Counted from the first letter of the stretch, positions 45,340 to 58,102 are shown. The stretch is DNA of 64,000 nucleotides from Dryas octopetala (GCA_963921425.1 OY992840.1:11038501-11102500); one strand, 5' to 3'. Translations and numbers: made by a program. The notes: a model not told the origin generated them from the letters alone.

Positions 45340-45853
45340 CTGCAAGAGGTAAAAAGGTCAGTTATTGGCACTACATTCAAGGTCTTGAAAAACATACAAA
45401 AAAAACACAATTTGACAATAACTAAAAGATGGTAGTTTATGGCGTATGGAATAGGGCTAAATCATTCAACTTACGTATAGTAGAGAAAAACTATGATGCC
45501 GGTATCTAATATGTAAGATTAGTAAAAAAGCAAATTGTACATGAATCACATGATATTGAATTGACAGAGTTGGACTAAAACCAATAAAAAAAGAAAAGAT
45601 GAATAGTTTTAACGCAATATATGAAGAATCAAAGATAAACCTCTTACAAAAAGACACAGGAAACCCTAGTCCAATGAATTGAATACACATTAAAGTTAAT
45701 TTGACAAACAACAGAAAGGCAAATAAGAAAAAAAACAAAAAACAAAAAAAAGGAACAGAATAAAGGTAGCAACAACACTGTCGTTACCATACTTCGAAAG
45801 AAAAAACTTGGAAAAGAAACAAACCAAGACCAAGACAATGTGTGTAATCTAAC

Positions 45854-45937
45854 CTTTACACAATCAGAATCAGAAAGTGGGCTATCTGCTGCTTCCAGAT
45901 CCAGTAGCCAATATACAAATTCATCGACTGGAAATGG
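45854..45937 (-). other. Exon-like segment, origin unknown
   Basis: An 84-base, 28-codon open stretch on the minus strand lies between a pyrimidine-rich acceptor (TTTTTTTTAAG) and a GT donor (AAAG|GTTAGA). Its peptide starts PFPVDEFVYWLLDLEAADSP. The composition looks like real protein, but I do not recognise the family and no partner exons were found. It could be part of a decayed gene captured in the duplication. Confidence 0.35.
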
Positions 45938-46790
45938 CTTAAAAAAAAGCAGTAGAGGACACATCTGGACAAGAGATATTTTGACAACAGAATAGTGTAC
46001 ATGTCAGGGCAAGGAGGGTGGAGTAGTTATGCAGAGTAACATACATCAGTAATACAACAATCAGATTCATGAAAGTAGAGAGACTACAGTAAGCATAAAT
46101 AATGTGTATAAAGATAGCACAAAAATTAGGTTCCAATATTCAGAGAAAGCCCCATCTGAGTTGGACGAATACTCTGACAGAAACCACGGTAACTTGTCAA
46201 ACACTCATCAAGTGACACACTTCTCCACCAAAAAGGGGAATAAAATGAACGGCCCACAGGACAGCACCTACAACCAAACAGGGTGCTGTTAAATCCTAAA
46301 AAAATTTAGAAATATTTTTGTTGACTCCTAACTTCCTAAGCGTATAATATTTTACTGGTTTTGATGAGATATAGTGAATGCCATATCTATAAATATCTTT
46401 TCGCTCTATCTAGCCACAGTTGTGGCCTGTAGAGAAGACCAACTACCATATAATAATGCTTATATGCTCCTTGCAACAATAAGCAAAATGACTCATGATC
46501 AACTGATTTCCTTGGCTTTTCTATTTTCCTGTCCTCGATTGATACTTGACTTTAAATTTTAGATTCTTTCTCAAACTAATCAACTATTAATGATCAGTGG
46601 AAAACGCACTATCACTACGATTCTTCAACTAAGGAAGTTTCATAGGACTTTCTGTTAGCTAGCTAGAGGCTATAGCTCTGCTTGAATACTTTAACCAAAT
46701 TAAGAGCTAGCCAGCAGACAACTAAATACTATGTACATGATCCAGTACTCCAATTAAGGAAGAAAGAGCTGCACAAAATTTAGTACTTCA

Positions 46791-49292
46791 ATGTTCCGTG
46801 GATCTCGTTTGGAAAGACCTTTTCCGGGTCAGAGGACGACGATGAATTTGGGATTGTCATTGATAAAGGGAGTTGCAGCTGCCACCAATACCATCTTCTT
46901 CTTGGTCTTGCTTATCATTTCAGCAGCCATTTTATCTTCTTCTTGGTTTCACCTTGTAAGCTTCAATTCATATATATTCTACTTACCATATGTAAAGCCT
47001 TACTTTGTTTGGGAGTGTATAATTTGCAGCTTTTGTATTCAATTTGCTTTGTGTTTTTCATTTTTTCATGCAGTGCAATTTTCAGGCTGATAATTATACA
47101 AACCAAACCATAATAATCTCCAACAAGCATCAGATATCCCCCAAAATAGTTGAATTCCCACTCAACTGTACCATTGGCATTGGCAACCAAACCCAAACAT
47201 GTCCAAAAAACTACCCTGCAACCTTTAGCAGTGATGACCTTGACCCATCGTCAAACGCCACATGCCCGGACTATTTCCGGTTTATTCATGAAGATCTAAG
47301 GCCATGGAAAACCAGAGGAATCACAAGGGACATGGTGGAGGGAGCAAAGAGGACAGCGCATTTCCGGCTAGTGATTGTGAAGGGCAAGGCTTATATTGAC
47401 AAGTACAAGAAGTCCATACAGACAAGGGATGTGTTTACCATATGGGGCATTTTGCAGCTTCTTAGGAGGTACCCTGGCAGAGTACCTGACTTGGAGCTCA
47501 TGTTTGACTGTGATGACCGGCCAGTCATCCGATCACGCGACTATCAGGGACCCAACTCGACTCAGGTACCACCACTGTTCCGATACTGTGGTGACAGATG
47601 GACAAAGGATATCGTGTTCCCTGATTGGTCTTTCTGGGGCTGGTAAGTTGGAAACTTGGAATTAGTCTTAGCTTCTTTGTCTCTCTTCTGGCATGAAAAT
47701 GATAGTGTACCAACCACTAAGCTCCATCCATGTAGGACAACTTAATCGGGTTGTTGAATGAATTGATTGGTGAACTACATTAAAGAAAAATTCTTGGGGA
47801 ATTTGTATACATTATATTTATTAGGGAAATTTTTCTTATTAATCTGTTTAACATGTTATGTTATCAGACTTAACCGTTAATAGGTATATTTCTTATTTAA
47901 ATGTCTGATTTAGATTGATAATGTACAAAAAAAAAAAAAAAAAAGTCATATCTTACAAAAAAAAACATTACCCTTTTAAGTATTTTGACTCATTACTCAT
48001 GAGCTACATGCATTTTGAAGGGCTGAGATAAACATAAAGCCATGGGAAAGTTTGTTGAAAGATCTCAAGAAAGGCAATGACAGGAGCAAATGGATGGAAA
48101 GGGAACCATATGCATACTGGAAAGGAAACCCCTTTGTAGCTGAAACAAGGAGAGACCTCCTTAAATGCAATGTCTCAGACACACAGGACTGGAATGCTCG
48201 CCTATTCATCCAGGTAACATATACACATATGCAATACTTTCATGTAATCTAGTACTTTTCCTTATTGAAAACAGGGTGAGTGAACTTTGTATATTGATTT
48301 GAGCAAATGGTATGCGATTAACAAATTAGCTTTTGATCCAAAACCCGATCCTTTTGCCAATAAATCAAGTAACGAATTCCATATAATTGCAGGATTGGAT
48401 CCTTGAATCTCAGCAAGGCTACAAGCAATCAGATGTAGCACGCCAATGCACACACAGGTAGTGTAAATAAAATGTTCTTGTTTTTGGTAATTAAATTTTG
48501 AGTTTTTTCATTTTATTTGCTCCTGATATATATAGGTACAAGATCTATATTGAGGGCTGGGCATGGTCTGTTAGTGAGAAATACATTCTAGCCTGTGATT
48601 CAGTAACATTGCTGGTAAAACCACACTATTATGATTTCTTCACAAGAAGCCTAATACCAGTGCACCATTACTGGCCTATAAGGAATGACAACAAATGTAA
48701 ATCCATCAAGTTTGCAGTACATTGGGGCAACAACCATAAACAAAAGGTGAGTCCCTCTAAGTTAACCATTGGCACAATTTGCAGACCAAACCCAAACTCC
48801 GAAACCCCTTTAGTTTGGCTCAAGGCTCGAAAGGGTTACGGTTTGAAATCAAGTGATGGGGTTGGAACCGAAACCCCTTCGAGCCAAACCCCAAGGGGTT
48901 CCATATATGATTCATAATAGTTAGAGATTTTGGCACAGGCACAAGCAATTGGGAAAGCAACAAGCAACTTCATTCAGCAAGAGCTAAAGATGGACCTTGT
49001 GTATGACTACATGTTTCATGTGTTAAATGAATATGCTAAGCTCTTAAGATTTGAGCCAAGAATACCTGAAGGGGCAACACATTTGTGCTCGGAGAGTGTG
49101 GCTTGTCCTGCAGATGATTCAGAGAAGAAGTTCATGACTGAGTCTTTAATTAAGAGTCCATCAGTGACAAACCCCTGCACCATGCCTCCTCCCTTTAAAC
49201 CACAAGCTCTTGGAATCTTTTACAGGAACAATATCAATTTAATTAGACAAGTGGAAAAATGGGAAGATAAGTACTGGGAAAAGTCTCTATAA
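46791..49292 (+). CDS. Rumi-like GT90 glycosyltransferase (DUF821/CAP10), copy 2
   Basis: Six exons: 46791-46955, 47074-47642, 48021-48213, 48393-48457, 48536-48746, 48939-49292; 518 residues. The gene is a close duplicate of copy 1 with identical intron positions and near-identical introns, so the duplication is recent or kept alike by gene conversion. Membrane anchor and GT90 blocks are intact, including PDLELMFDCDDRP and FWGWAEINIKPWE. I count about ten amino-acid differences from copy 1, half of them in the last exon (for example Ser56 to Cys, and SVANPCNM to SVTNPCTM). One extra A near the end changes the C-terminus from ...YWESLYKQE to ...YWEKSL and removes three residues. Function as for copy 1. 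The TATA-like stretch of copy 1 reads AAATACTATG here, so expression may differ (inference). Confidence 0.95.
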
Positions 49293-50401
49293 GCAGGAAT
49301 AGCTATGTATTTTACATTGAAAAGTTATACAGATTACATAAAAACTTTTAGCAATGCAAATTCTATGTAAAGCACATAAATAAATTACAAATTTTATTCA
49401 GTTAGTTTACATTTTAAAATTTATTATAAGAATTTTTTTTCTTATGCAACTGCAATCACTAGAACATGGCATAATTATATCAGACAACCTAATCTAAACA
49501 CATGCATCTACATTCTAGTATCTACTCATTTTCTGAGAATTATAAACCAATTATCATAGTTCTAAGAATGGGTCAAGTTAAGACTTCTAACTCTAATGAT
49601 AGCAATTTATCCCACATTTATGGTAAGCAATTGATGTTAAGAACTGTGGATCAAATACAATTGTCCGGCGAATAAATGATCGATTGTCTATCATTGGGTG
49701 TATTAAGTGGGATCGATGTTTCCCTAAGTTGCAACGATGCCTTTTGATATAAAACTCTAGTCCTAGATGAGTCCATTAGGCTTGCCTTCATTCATGTTAG
49801 ATCTAGGTGATTAAGTTGTGGACAATATCAATGAAACCTATAGGGGCCAAAAGACGTGACCCCCCAACATTCAAGACTTCGAGTGTTGTCCTCCCCTTTC
49901 TTGAATAAACCAATAAAAATGGTCATTGTTAGTTTACAATTCGTTGGATCGAATTCACTGGCTGAAATCATTTCAAGGATGACGTACATTTTTTTGGTAA
50001 AAAATGTTATTAGACTCTTCATAATGTGGAGTGGATGACATTTTTGTTGGTATCACAAAAATGGATTATCAATTAAACAACATACTTTAGACCCAAAACA
50101 GGAAAATTGATGAATATGGATATTCCCAATTAAGAAGGCATAACAAAGCTTGCAACGTGGAAGCAACAGAGTGAATTGTGGACATTAATCGGCAGAGAAG
50201 CAAAATTTGTCCTTCAAATTCTCTCCTCCATTATCTTAGCCTCCACCTCTCGCACTCCCCAAAAACAAGGATCTATTTTCTCTTTTTTACTCCCATAGGC
50301 TCTCATTGTGCTTCTTGCCCCCACTTCCATTCTCTTAGGCCCCCAATTCCCTTCTCTCTCTTTTTCTCACATTTCAGAAGCCCTTTCTCATTGGAGACAA
50401 A
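49293..50401. other. Intergenic upstream of the ADF gene
   Basis: The first about 80 bases match the GT90 copy 1 3' flank. A CT-rich tract at about 50215-50385 directly before the ATG is probably the 5' UTR of the ADF gene. Short frames at 49828-50038 lack a family signature. Confidence 0.55.
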
Positions 50402-51737
50402 ATGGTATGCAAACATGCCTTCTCTATCTTTTCATATAAATCACCAATTTATGATGGCTTATATTGATCATAGGTACAATTATAAGTTTGTCCTTACGAG
50501 GGTCTGACATGTTACGTTATTACATTGGCAATTTAAACCGCACATTGAAGCAAATAAGCAAGCATTTGCCCATGTTAACATCTAATTAATTTGTAAATGA
50601 TACAATATTTATGACATAATTCACATTGATTTATGTATGTATTATGTGTTATGATGGTATGTGTATATGGAAGTGCAGGCCAATGCAGCTTCTGGAATGG
50701 CTGTGCACGATGATTGCAAGCTGAGGTTCTCGGAGCTAAAAGCAAAGAGGAGCTATCGGTTCATTCTGTACAAAATTGAGCAACAACAAATTGTGGTTGA
50801 TAAGCTCGGGGAACCCAATCAGAGTTATGAGGATTTCACCTCCAGTTTTCCTGCTGATGAGTGTCGCTATGCTGTCTACGATTTTGATTTCACTACCGCA
50901 GAGAATTGCCAGAAAAGCAAGATTTTCTTCATTGCATGGTAATCCATTCCTTCATTCATTTCACACAAACTCACAAACTACACTACAATCATCATGATCA
51001 GTTGCCTTTAGAGAAATAAACAAGTCATAGTCACTATTTATGCTTAATTAAAACTATTTTTCTAAAATGTATGAGCCCTCACTCATGAGAAATTTTTACA
51101 TGTTAATTTGTATATAAGTCTCTGATAGTATCTCTACTATCAAAGACTTTTTTGACCAAAAAAAGAAAAAGTCTCTGATAGTATCTCGTGCAAGAGTTAT
51201 TTTTGCTTCGGGTGTAATACAAACACATCACACAAAAGTGGATCTTAAGCATTACAAATCTCAATTATCTTTGATCATGCATAATTAATGATTTCAAATT
51301 ATCAATCATGCATTGTAGTTATGTATATATATATATATATATTGGACGATATTTTCTTGCTAAATATTGACATCCTATGTTGTACGTCATACTTAATAAA
51401 GATTGCAGATCCAAACATAATTTTATATAAGTACTGATTTAGATTAACAGTTTATCAATATAACATGTCAAATTATCTCACTCATTTAGTCATTTTTGCA
51501 TTTGTTTTTTTCCCATTTCCATTTCCTCCATCTCCAATTGAACACTAAACAACTTCATATGTGTACATGTTTTGTGGGATACATAGGTCACCGGATACAT
51601 CAAAGGTGAGGATGAAGATGGTGTATGCTAGTTCCAAGGACAGGTTCAAAAGAGAATTGGACGGCATTTCATTTGAATTGCAAGCAACAGATCCAAGTGA
51701 GATGAGCTTGGACATAGTGAAAGGGCGAGCCTGCTAA
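50402..51737 (+). CDS. Actin-depolymerizing factor (ADF/cofilin)
   Basis: Three exons: 50402-50404 (the ATG alone), 50679-50938 and 51587-51737; 137 residues, the normal length for plant ADFs. The first exon holding only the start codon is a hallmark of plant ADF genes. ADFs bind actin monomers and filaments in the cytosol, sever filaments and speed turnover. Features seen: N-terminal [14 protein letters not shown] with the regulatory Ser6, [20 protein letters not shown], then the long actin-binding helix in [20 protein letters not shown], and the end [20 protein letters not shown]. The NAASGMAV start is typical of the pollen/tip-growth subclass (Arabidopsis ADF7/ADF10). Ser6 is the usual inhibitory phosphorylation site. 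Intron 1 often carries enhancing activity in this family (general knowledge). Confidence 0.97.
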
Positions 51738-52660
51738 GCTAGCACTCCCCCTTTTGCTCTCTCTACTCTAGCTTCCTACTTTTTCATGCTTCCCTCACTG
51801 TTGTTACCTTTGGGGGCCACTTTTTATAAAAAAGCCACTATTATAACTTGGTTTTTAAACACCAAGTGATCAATGTACTCTATCACTCACTATGTACCCT
51901 TCTGTATAACGTCAAACCCAAGCCTTGTTGGACAAAATTATGCATGCATTTTTTGGAGTTAACCAAAAGGATTGAGCTCTCAGTGTACTGCTGTTTTAGA
52001 ATTGGTTAAATTAATTTAGGGTTGCTTGTTTCCATTCTCAAGTGTGAAATGCTCTTAGAAGATTATTATGAGTAGCATAATAATCTCTATTTTATGTCAA
52101 CCAGAGTTTTATAACCCCTTGTTTTTTTCACTTGGGGTGATTCTTTTGTAGTATGTGCTTTATTTTCAAAGGAAGATGAAATATACCATATGTTATTTTT
52201 CATTTTGGTCTGTTCTGGCTTTTTTTTTTTTTGGTAGAAAGGAGGGCTTCAAGCCCAGCAAACACGAAAACTAAGTCAGTTTTGGCTTTTAGGAGTGAGT
52301 AATGATGTATATATGCCTTGTGGAGAAATTACAAAACGAACAAATAAACAAAACTGTAAAGGGTTAGCATTGGGGTCTTGATAAAAAGCTCCTCTCTATG
52401 TAATGTTAGAATGGGGATTTGATTTTGCATAGACTCCATTAACAATTGAGGATTAGTTTTACTCAATTGTTTCTTCTTTCTAATGTTGTACACAATGGGT
52501 CCAGACTCCAGAAGCCCAACAACAACCAAAATGAGCCATTGGCGGATGGCCTTGGGCTTAATTAGAAACCCCTACCCGAACAAAACTTTCTAAATGCATT
52601 CATGAATTTAATTAGTACACTCAACACTCAATTTTATTTTACAAACTTTTCAATTTTTTA

Positions 52661-52920
52661 CTTTGATCTATTGTGATTCGTATCTTGGTACATTGTCCTT
52701 CGCACTTTAATGCATTCTTACTCATACCATCAATGCATTCTCATTCATACTTTGATGCATTGTGATTTGTACATTGATGCATTAATTCAACATTTAGCAT
52801 TCGTATCTTCGGTATTCATCATTAGTAGGCACATTGACGCGTTATCATTTGTACCTTGATGCATTACCATTCGTATTTTGATACATTGTCATTTGTACCT
52901 TAATGCATTACCATCCATAT
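52661..52920. repeat. Degenerate ~22-bp minisatellite
   Basis: About a dozen diverged units around the consensus GCATT(G/A)(T/C)CATTCGTAC followed by TTGAT, with a spacer that breaks the array near 52785-52830. No coding sense. Confidence 0.75.
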
Positions 52921-53159
52921 ATATCATAATACATTACCTGACTCAGTTTCCAATTGAGCATCCGAACTCTCCTTATGAATGTTTGAATATTTGTTTGTTT
53001 CCGTAATTGTCAAATATAACCAATTAATAGTCATAGTGATTTAGGCCAACAAGCCTTCAAACGCCTAACTTAAAATTGGACCCTACTTATTTCAGGTGTG
53101 GATCGATAAGCATATAGGACAACGCCATCACTATGACTGTGGAGCAATTACAACATCGC

Positions 53160-53490
53160 TTAAAAATAAATAAATAAACCATTAATATATAACCAGACTG
53201 AACTGTTCATTAATGATCAATCTTGCAAAAAATAAACTAAATCGTTTAATCAAACTATTATTAAGCTAATTGTGCTAAAAAAAAAATGGACGAACACACT
53301 TTTTCGATAAAATATTAAAATGATTGTGATAACAATTAAATGATTTCTGATTTGGTTAATTTTTTGTAAGATTATTCTTTGAATGAAAATCTAAAAAATG
53401 AACGGTTTGAATTATAAGATCACATTGTGTAGTAGACCCAAATAGTTTATTAACATCATATTATCTTACCAACTGATTAACTATAAAACA
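53160..53490. repeat. Degenerate Mutator-type MITE
   Basis: The left GATCAATCTTGCAAAAAATA and the complement of the right half, AATAATCTTACAAAAAATTA, are inverted. It shares the blocks ATGAACGGTT and TAAAAAATGAAC with the element at 25454-25854. Ends are eroded. Confidence 0.55.
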
Positions 53491-54003
53491 TTTTTGTATA
53501 TGTATTAAATATATATATATAGCAAGTGAAATTTTCATTAAGTCCTTAAGGTTAACCTAAGTGATGAGAATGTGTGGAGTAAAGGTTAGAATTAAGTTAA
53601 ATTCAGAATTCAATTCATTTTATTAACTTAAAAAATACCTCGAAAAAAATTAACTAAACGAATGTTGAAATTATTACAAATACATAAATTAGGAATTATG
53701 AAATAAAAAAGCTGAGCTATTCCTTTATCTATCTGTGTGTTTTAGAAAAAACTATAAAATATTATTGTGAATTTACATTAAAAAAAATGTAACCATTTTA
53801 TGGTGAGAAAGCCAATCGGCCCGCAGCGGGTAAATGAGATAGTAAATAAATAAAAGAAAACTAAAAATTAAAATTGATCCTTTACACCAAAACGACGTCG
53901 CTGGTACTTGGTTGCTTACTTGCCTATCATCACAGTATAACACACTTTCTCTAGGGTTTAGCAACTTGAACCTCCCCTGACCTCAATTCCTTCGCACACA
54001 ACC

Positions 54004-56710
54004 ATGGACGACAACGCAATCCCAACCCCAGCCCCAACCTCATGTTGGAGCAACATAGTGAAGAAGCAGCCGGAGCCAAAGCCCCAGAACTCGGACCCAA
54101 CCGCCAGCAGCCGGGTACTGGTGGAGAGCTGCAAGAACTCTAAGGGCATAGCCGTGGCGGTGGTCGATGCCAATGCCATCATTCAAGGCGGAGAGAGCCT
54201 CAGCCACTGGGCCGACAAGTTGGTCTCTGTCCCTGAAGTCATGGACGAGGTCCGTGACCCCATTTCCCGCCACCGCCTCGCCTTTGTTCCCTTCGAAGTT
54301 CAAACCATGGAGCCCTCCCCTGAATCTCTCAACAAAGGTATGTATGCACTTTGTACGTGTTTTAATGAACCCACTTTTGTTTAGGCTTGTGAAAAAGCTT
54401 GAAGCTTTTGTGTGCATTTTTGGTTAGTTTCAAGCAAATTTATAGTAGAATATTGTGTTATGGGAATTGGGTATGTGATGTGTGAGTGGGTTAAATGTAT
54501 GTTGGGGTTTGGGTTTGATGGGGTGCTGTGTTTTTGGGCAGTTATAAAGTTTGCGAGGGCTACTGGGGATTTACAGACGCTTTCGGATGTCGATCTCAAG
54601 CTCATTGCTTTGACTTATACATTGGAAGCTCAGATACATGGAACTGAACATCTCAGGGACTGCCCGCCCCCAGTGCATACGGTGAATGTCAGGAGGTTGC
54701 CCGAGAAGGACTTGCCCGGGTGGGGTAATAATGTACCTAATTTGGAAGAGTGGGAAGCTCTGGAACAAATGGGGGAGGATAAATCAGACCCCAATTCGAG
54801 AATTCTTCCGTTGAAAGATATAAACCTGAATGTTATCGAGTCTGATTGTCGTTCTGTTGATGGTTCTGCGGTGGAAGTTAAAAGTGATGCTCATTCTGAA
54901 AATCAGGAGGATGATGAGGGCAATCAAAGGAGACATAGGAGACATTTTCCCAAGAAGAAAGAGATAAACATTGAAGGGAAGATGGTTTCAGATGGAATTG
55001 ATGCGTCCCAAGGACAATTTGATGATAATGCTGGTGATTGGATGCCTGCTGTCAGTCGAAGTACGCATAGAAGGTATTTGAGAAGAAAAGCTAGACGTGA
55101 GTCTTATGAGGCTTCTGAAAAGGATGGTCATCAAGATGCAGAGGAAAATACAAGTGGCGACGTACTCGAGGAAGCAAGAGGCCAGGATCAATCGTTGCTT
55201 GTGGACTCTGAAGAAGTATGTCCTGGAAATGGAATTTCTGAAGAGAGTGAGATGACAAAGGCGAAGAATGTTGATGAAGACCTCTCTTCAATCCTAAAGA
55301 AAACGAGGCTGGAAGAAGATTCACTAAGGGCTCTTCAAGAAGGGAAGGAGCTAAATGGGGTTGATGCTAATGATTTAAATGTAGGGGAAGCTACTGCTGA
55401 TGACAGTGCAAATTTGGCTGTTGAAGGAGATGAGGTGGAAATGTTGAATGAAGGGCTAGATCAATTGGAGATCTCAAGTCAGACTAACGAAAGTATTGAT
55501 ACATCAAATGTGAATGATGATCATAGTGAGCAGAGCTGGATGCTGAGATCCTTGTCTGAGTCTAGTGTAGCTTGTATAACAAGCGATTTTGCAATGCAGA
55601 ATGTTATTCTGCAGATGGGTTTACGATTGCTGGCACCTGGAGGAATGCAGATCCGCCAGCTGCATAGGTACATATTTGATATGCTACCCCATTTAACCAT
55701 CCTTTGCATTCTATTACAAACTCTTTAGTAATTCACTTATTCATGTATAGGTGGATTTTGAAATGCCATGCCTGCAATACGGTGACTGGTGAAATTGGGA
55801 GAATATTCTGTCCAAAATGTGGAAATGGTGGTACTTTGCGTAAGGTAGCAGTTACAGTTGGTGAGAATGGCATTGTTCTGGCAGCCCGTCGACCTCGGGT
55901 CATATTGCGTGGCACAAGAGTGAGTATATCCATATCAGTCATTTGTTTAGGTGATGGTCCAGTGGTTTTTACACATTTCTCTCTAGTGGATCTTTCCATT
56001 TTTTTTATTGCATACTCTTCCCTTGGTTATTAGACCCTTGTCTTTGCCATGATAATTTTTACTGGATGTTGAGTGTGTTATGTTCATTCGTATGCTATAC
56101 ACCTTGTTTGGTTATGGGATCACAGAAACATGCAATTGTTCACATAGTTGTCACCGAATAGGATGTGAGGATAGCATATCCTAATATATGGGCAAGGAGG
56201 CATAAGGTATCAGAGTCCAGGATGTATCTATCATCTCTTAATCCATCCATGTGTGTCTGCATTTACATGTGCATTTGCACTTTGATGTGTTACTTTTGGA
56301 TTTTACTTGAAGCTTTGTTGCCCATGTCTATGTATGCATCTTGATCCTTGGTTATTTTCAGTTTTCACTGCCTTTGCCTCAAGGCGGAAGAGATGCCATT
56401 GCGAAGAACCTCATTTTACGTGAAGATCAACTCCCACAAAAGTTCCTTCATCCAAAGACAAAGAAGAAAGCAAATAAGCAGGTAACTCAATTTTTTCTTT
56501 TTTTCCGTATTTAATTTTCAAGTGTCTAATATACTACATATACATCTTCAGGGAGACGATGACCTATTCACTTCCAATGACTTCATATTCCGTCACCATA
56601 CTGATAAAAGGGCTCCTTTGCAGCCGCCCATAAGGAAGGCATTGGCTGTTTTCAGCGGAAGGAGGAATCCCAACGACAATCATTACTCGTCACATTCTAG
56701 GCATAAATAG
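54004..56710 (+). CDS. NOB1: NOB1, 20S pre-rRNA D-site endonuclease
   Basis: Five exons: 54004-54337, 54542-55667, 55751-55919, 56362-56481, 56552-56710; 635 residues. NOB1 rides on late cytoplasmic pre-40S ribosomes and cuts 20S pre-rRNA to make the 3' end of 18S rRNA. The N-terminal PIN nuclease domain starts near residue 49 (IAVAVVDANAIIQGG, catalytic Asp55) and continues through VPEVMDEVRD, LPFEV-like FVPFEVQTMEPS and TGDLQTLSDVDLKLIALTYT. A long acidic, plant-specific insert (about 190-440) holds a conserved DNAGDWMPAVSRSTHRRYLR. The zinc ribbon (WILKCHACNTVTGEIGRIFC, then PKCG) follows, with two CxxC pairs, and a basic C-terminus with FSLPLPQGGRDAIAKNLILR. All catalytic and zinc residues expected appear present. 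The start is the first ATG, in good context. Confidence 0.96.
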
Positions 56711-57629
56711 TGGGTTTAACTATCTTTTGGAAAGCAGTTTTGATATTTTCAGTTTTTTAGGTTAGGATGAGTGTGACCTAATAATTTATGGGTGATAATT
56801 ATTCATGTGTTCTAAAGTATATGAGAAATTTTCATTTGTTCCTTCGGGTACATTCATGGCCGTTCCTATTTTCAGTTGGACTAACGTCTGAAACTTGGAA
56901 GAGAAAGCATGAATACACTGAAGGACTGCCACCAAAATTTGTTGGAAGAACAATCAGCTTTTTTTAGTATTTCTCCTGTTATTTATTTCTCAATGGAATG
57001 TCCAAATTTCTAAGTTTGGTGTGGCATGAACAAAATCTGTTGAATGCTATTTGGTGGAATAAATGAAGCAAAGATGGTGTGGCTTCCCAATTTTTTATCG
57101 CATCTCAAAATCAAATGTATGGGCAACAAGGTCTGCTCAGTCTGCATTGCAGAAACTTCAGCTGGGCTGCCTGTCACCACCTAAATGAGAAACATATAAT
57201 GAACCATATTTAAAACAACCGCCATAATAAATGAATGAATAAGGTATTCATGATGTATTTCTATAATATGACAAGAAAGGTGAGAGGCTTGTATATTCGT
57301 CTGACCCAACATATTTCTCTCTTATCCTTTTGGAGATTGGAATCTATATGATTGAGATGTGAATCCTTGCAATAAAATATTGTACCATATTTTTGTCATA
57401 ACAGTTTCACCTCTATTAAAGATGTCTATAATGTAGTCCAGGGGACCATTTTTTTCAACTCGTTCATTTGTATCATCTATGTACGAATTGGTAACATCGA
57501 GATATTAATTTAACTTAACGTTTTCTTCTCTTTAAAGATAATGTGTCCTTCAGTTATGACAAAAAAAAAAAAAAAAACCATTTTGCATCTTTTTAAAGTC
57601 TTTTAGAAGTGAAGGCTATTTTGAATGTA

Positions 57630-57666
<37 letters not shown>

Positions 57667-58102
57667 AGTGTTGTTACGCAGTGAAAAAAAAAATGCCATA
57701 TTGCATTTTTTTTTTAAGTCTTTTAGAAGAAAAGGCTAATTTGAATGTATAATGTAAGAGAGATCTGGTATTATTACACAGTGAACAATATTGAAGACAG
57801 TTATTTTAAATTCACATCTGAAGTGCATTACTGCATTATGCACAGAAAGGGGAAATTTTGCAACACGAGCAGAGACAACAAAATCATGGAACAAACTTGA
57901 TTAGCAGCTTAGTATTGTGTAATCTCAGGCTTTACTGATCAGCAAATGGTATACAAAGAAATTTTGTCATGCATGAACCCTTAAGTTCCCTCTCCAATTA
58001 CAGGCATTTACAAGGAACAAAAAGTAAGTCATAAGGAGGAAAGGAAAGGAGAGTATTACAGTTTGTATATTTCTTCTTTACAGTGTGTTAACGTTAACTC
58101 AT
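56711..58102. other. Convergent intergenic region between NOB1 and the LRR-kinase
   Basis: 3' UTRs of both genes plus a duplicated tract (57583-57783) with a (GA)n run. No gene recognised. Confidence 0.6.
57583..57783. repeat. Imperfect tandem duplication with (GA)n tract
   Basis: TTTTGCATCTTTTTAAAGTC at about 57583 and TTGCATTTTTTTTTTAAGTC at about 57702 start two copies that share GGCTA(A/T)TTTGAATGTATAA and AGAGATCT. In the first copy the (GA)n run has expanded (57634-57662), while the second has just a few units. Confidence 0.8.

Larger units (their letters stand above)
44843..46360. other. Between GT90 relic and GT90 copy 2: scrambled gene fragments
   Basis: It holds an Argonaute-like scrap (45306-45339, minus) and an exon-like segment of unknown origin (45854-45937, minus), listed separately. 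The rest, including a C-rich stretch near 45110-45190, was not recognised. Confidence 0.5.
51738..54003. other. Intergenic between ADF and NOB1
   Basis: It holds the ADF 3' UTR, a degenerate minisatellite (52661-52920) and a degenerate Mutator-type MITE (53160-53490). No gene recognised. The last about 100 bases before 54004 are CT-rich and probably the NOB1 5' UTR. Confidence 0.6.
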
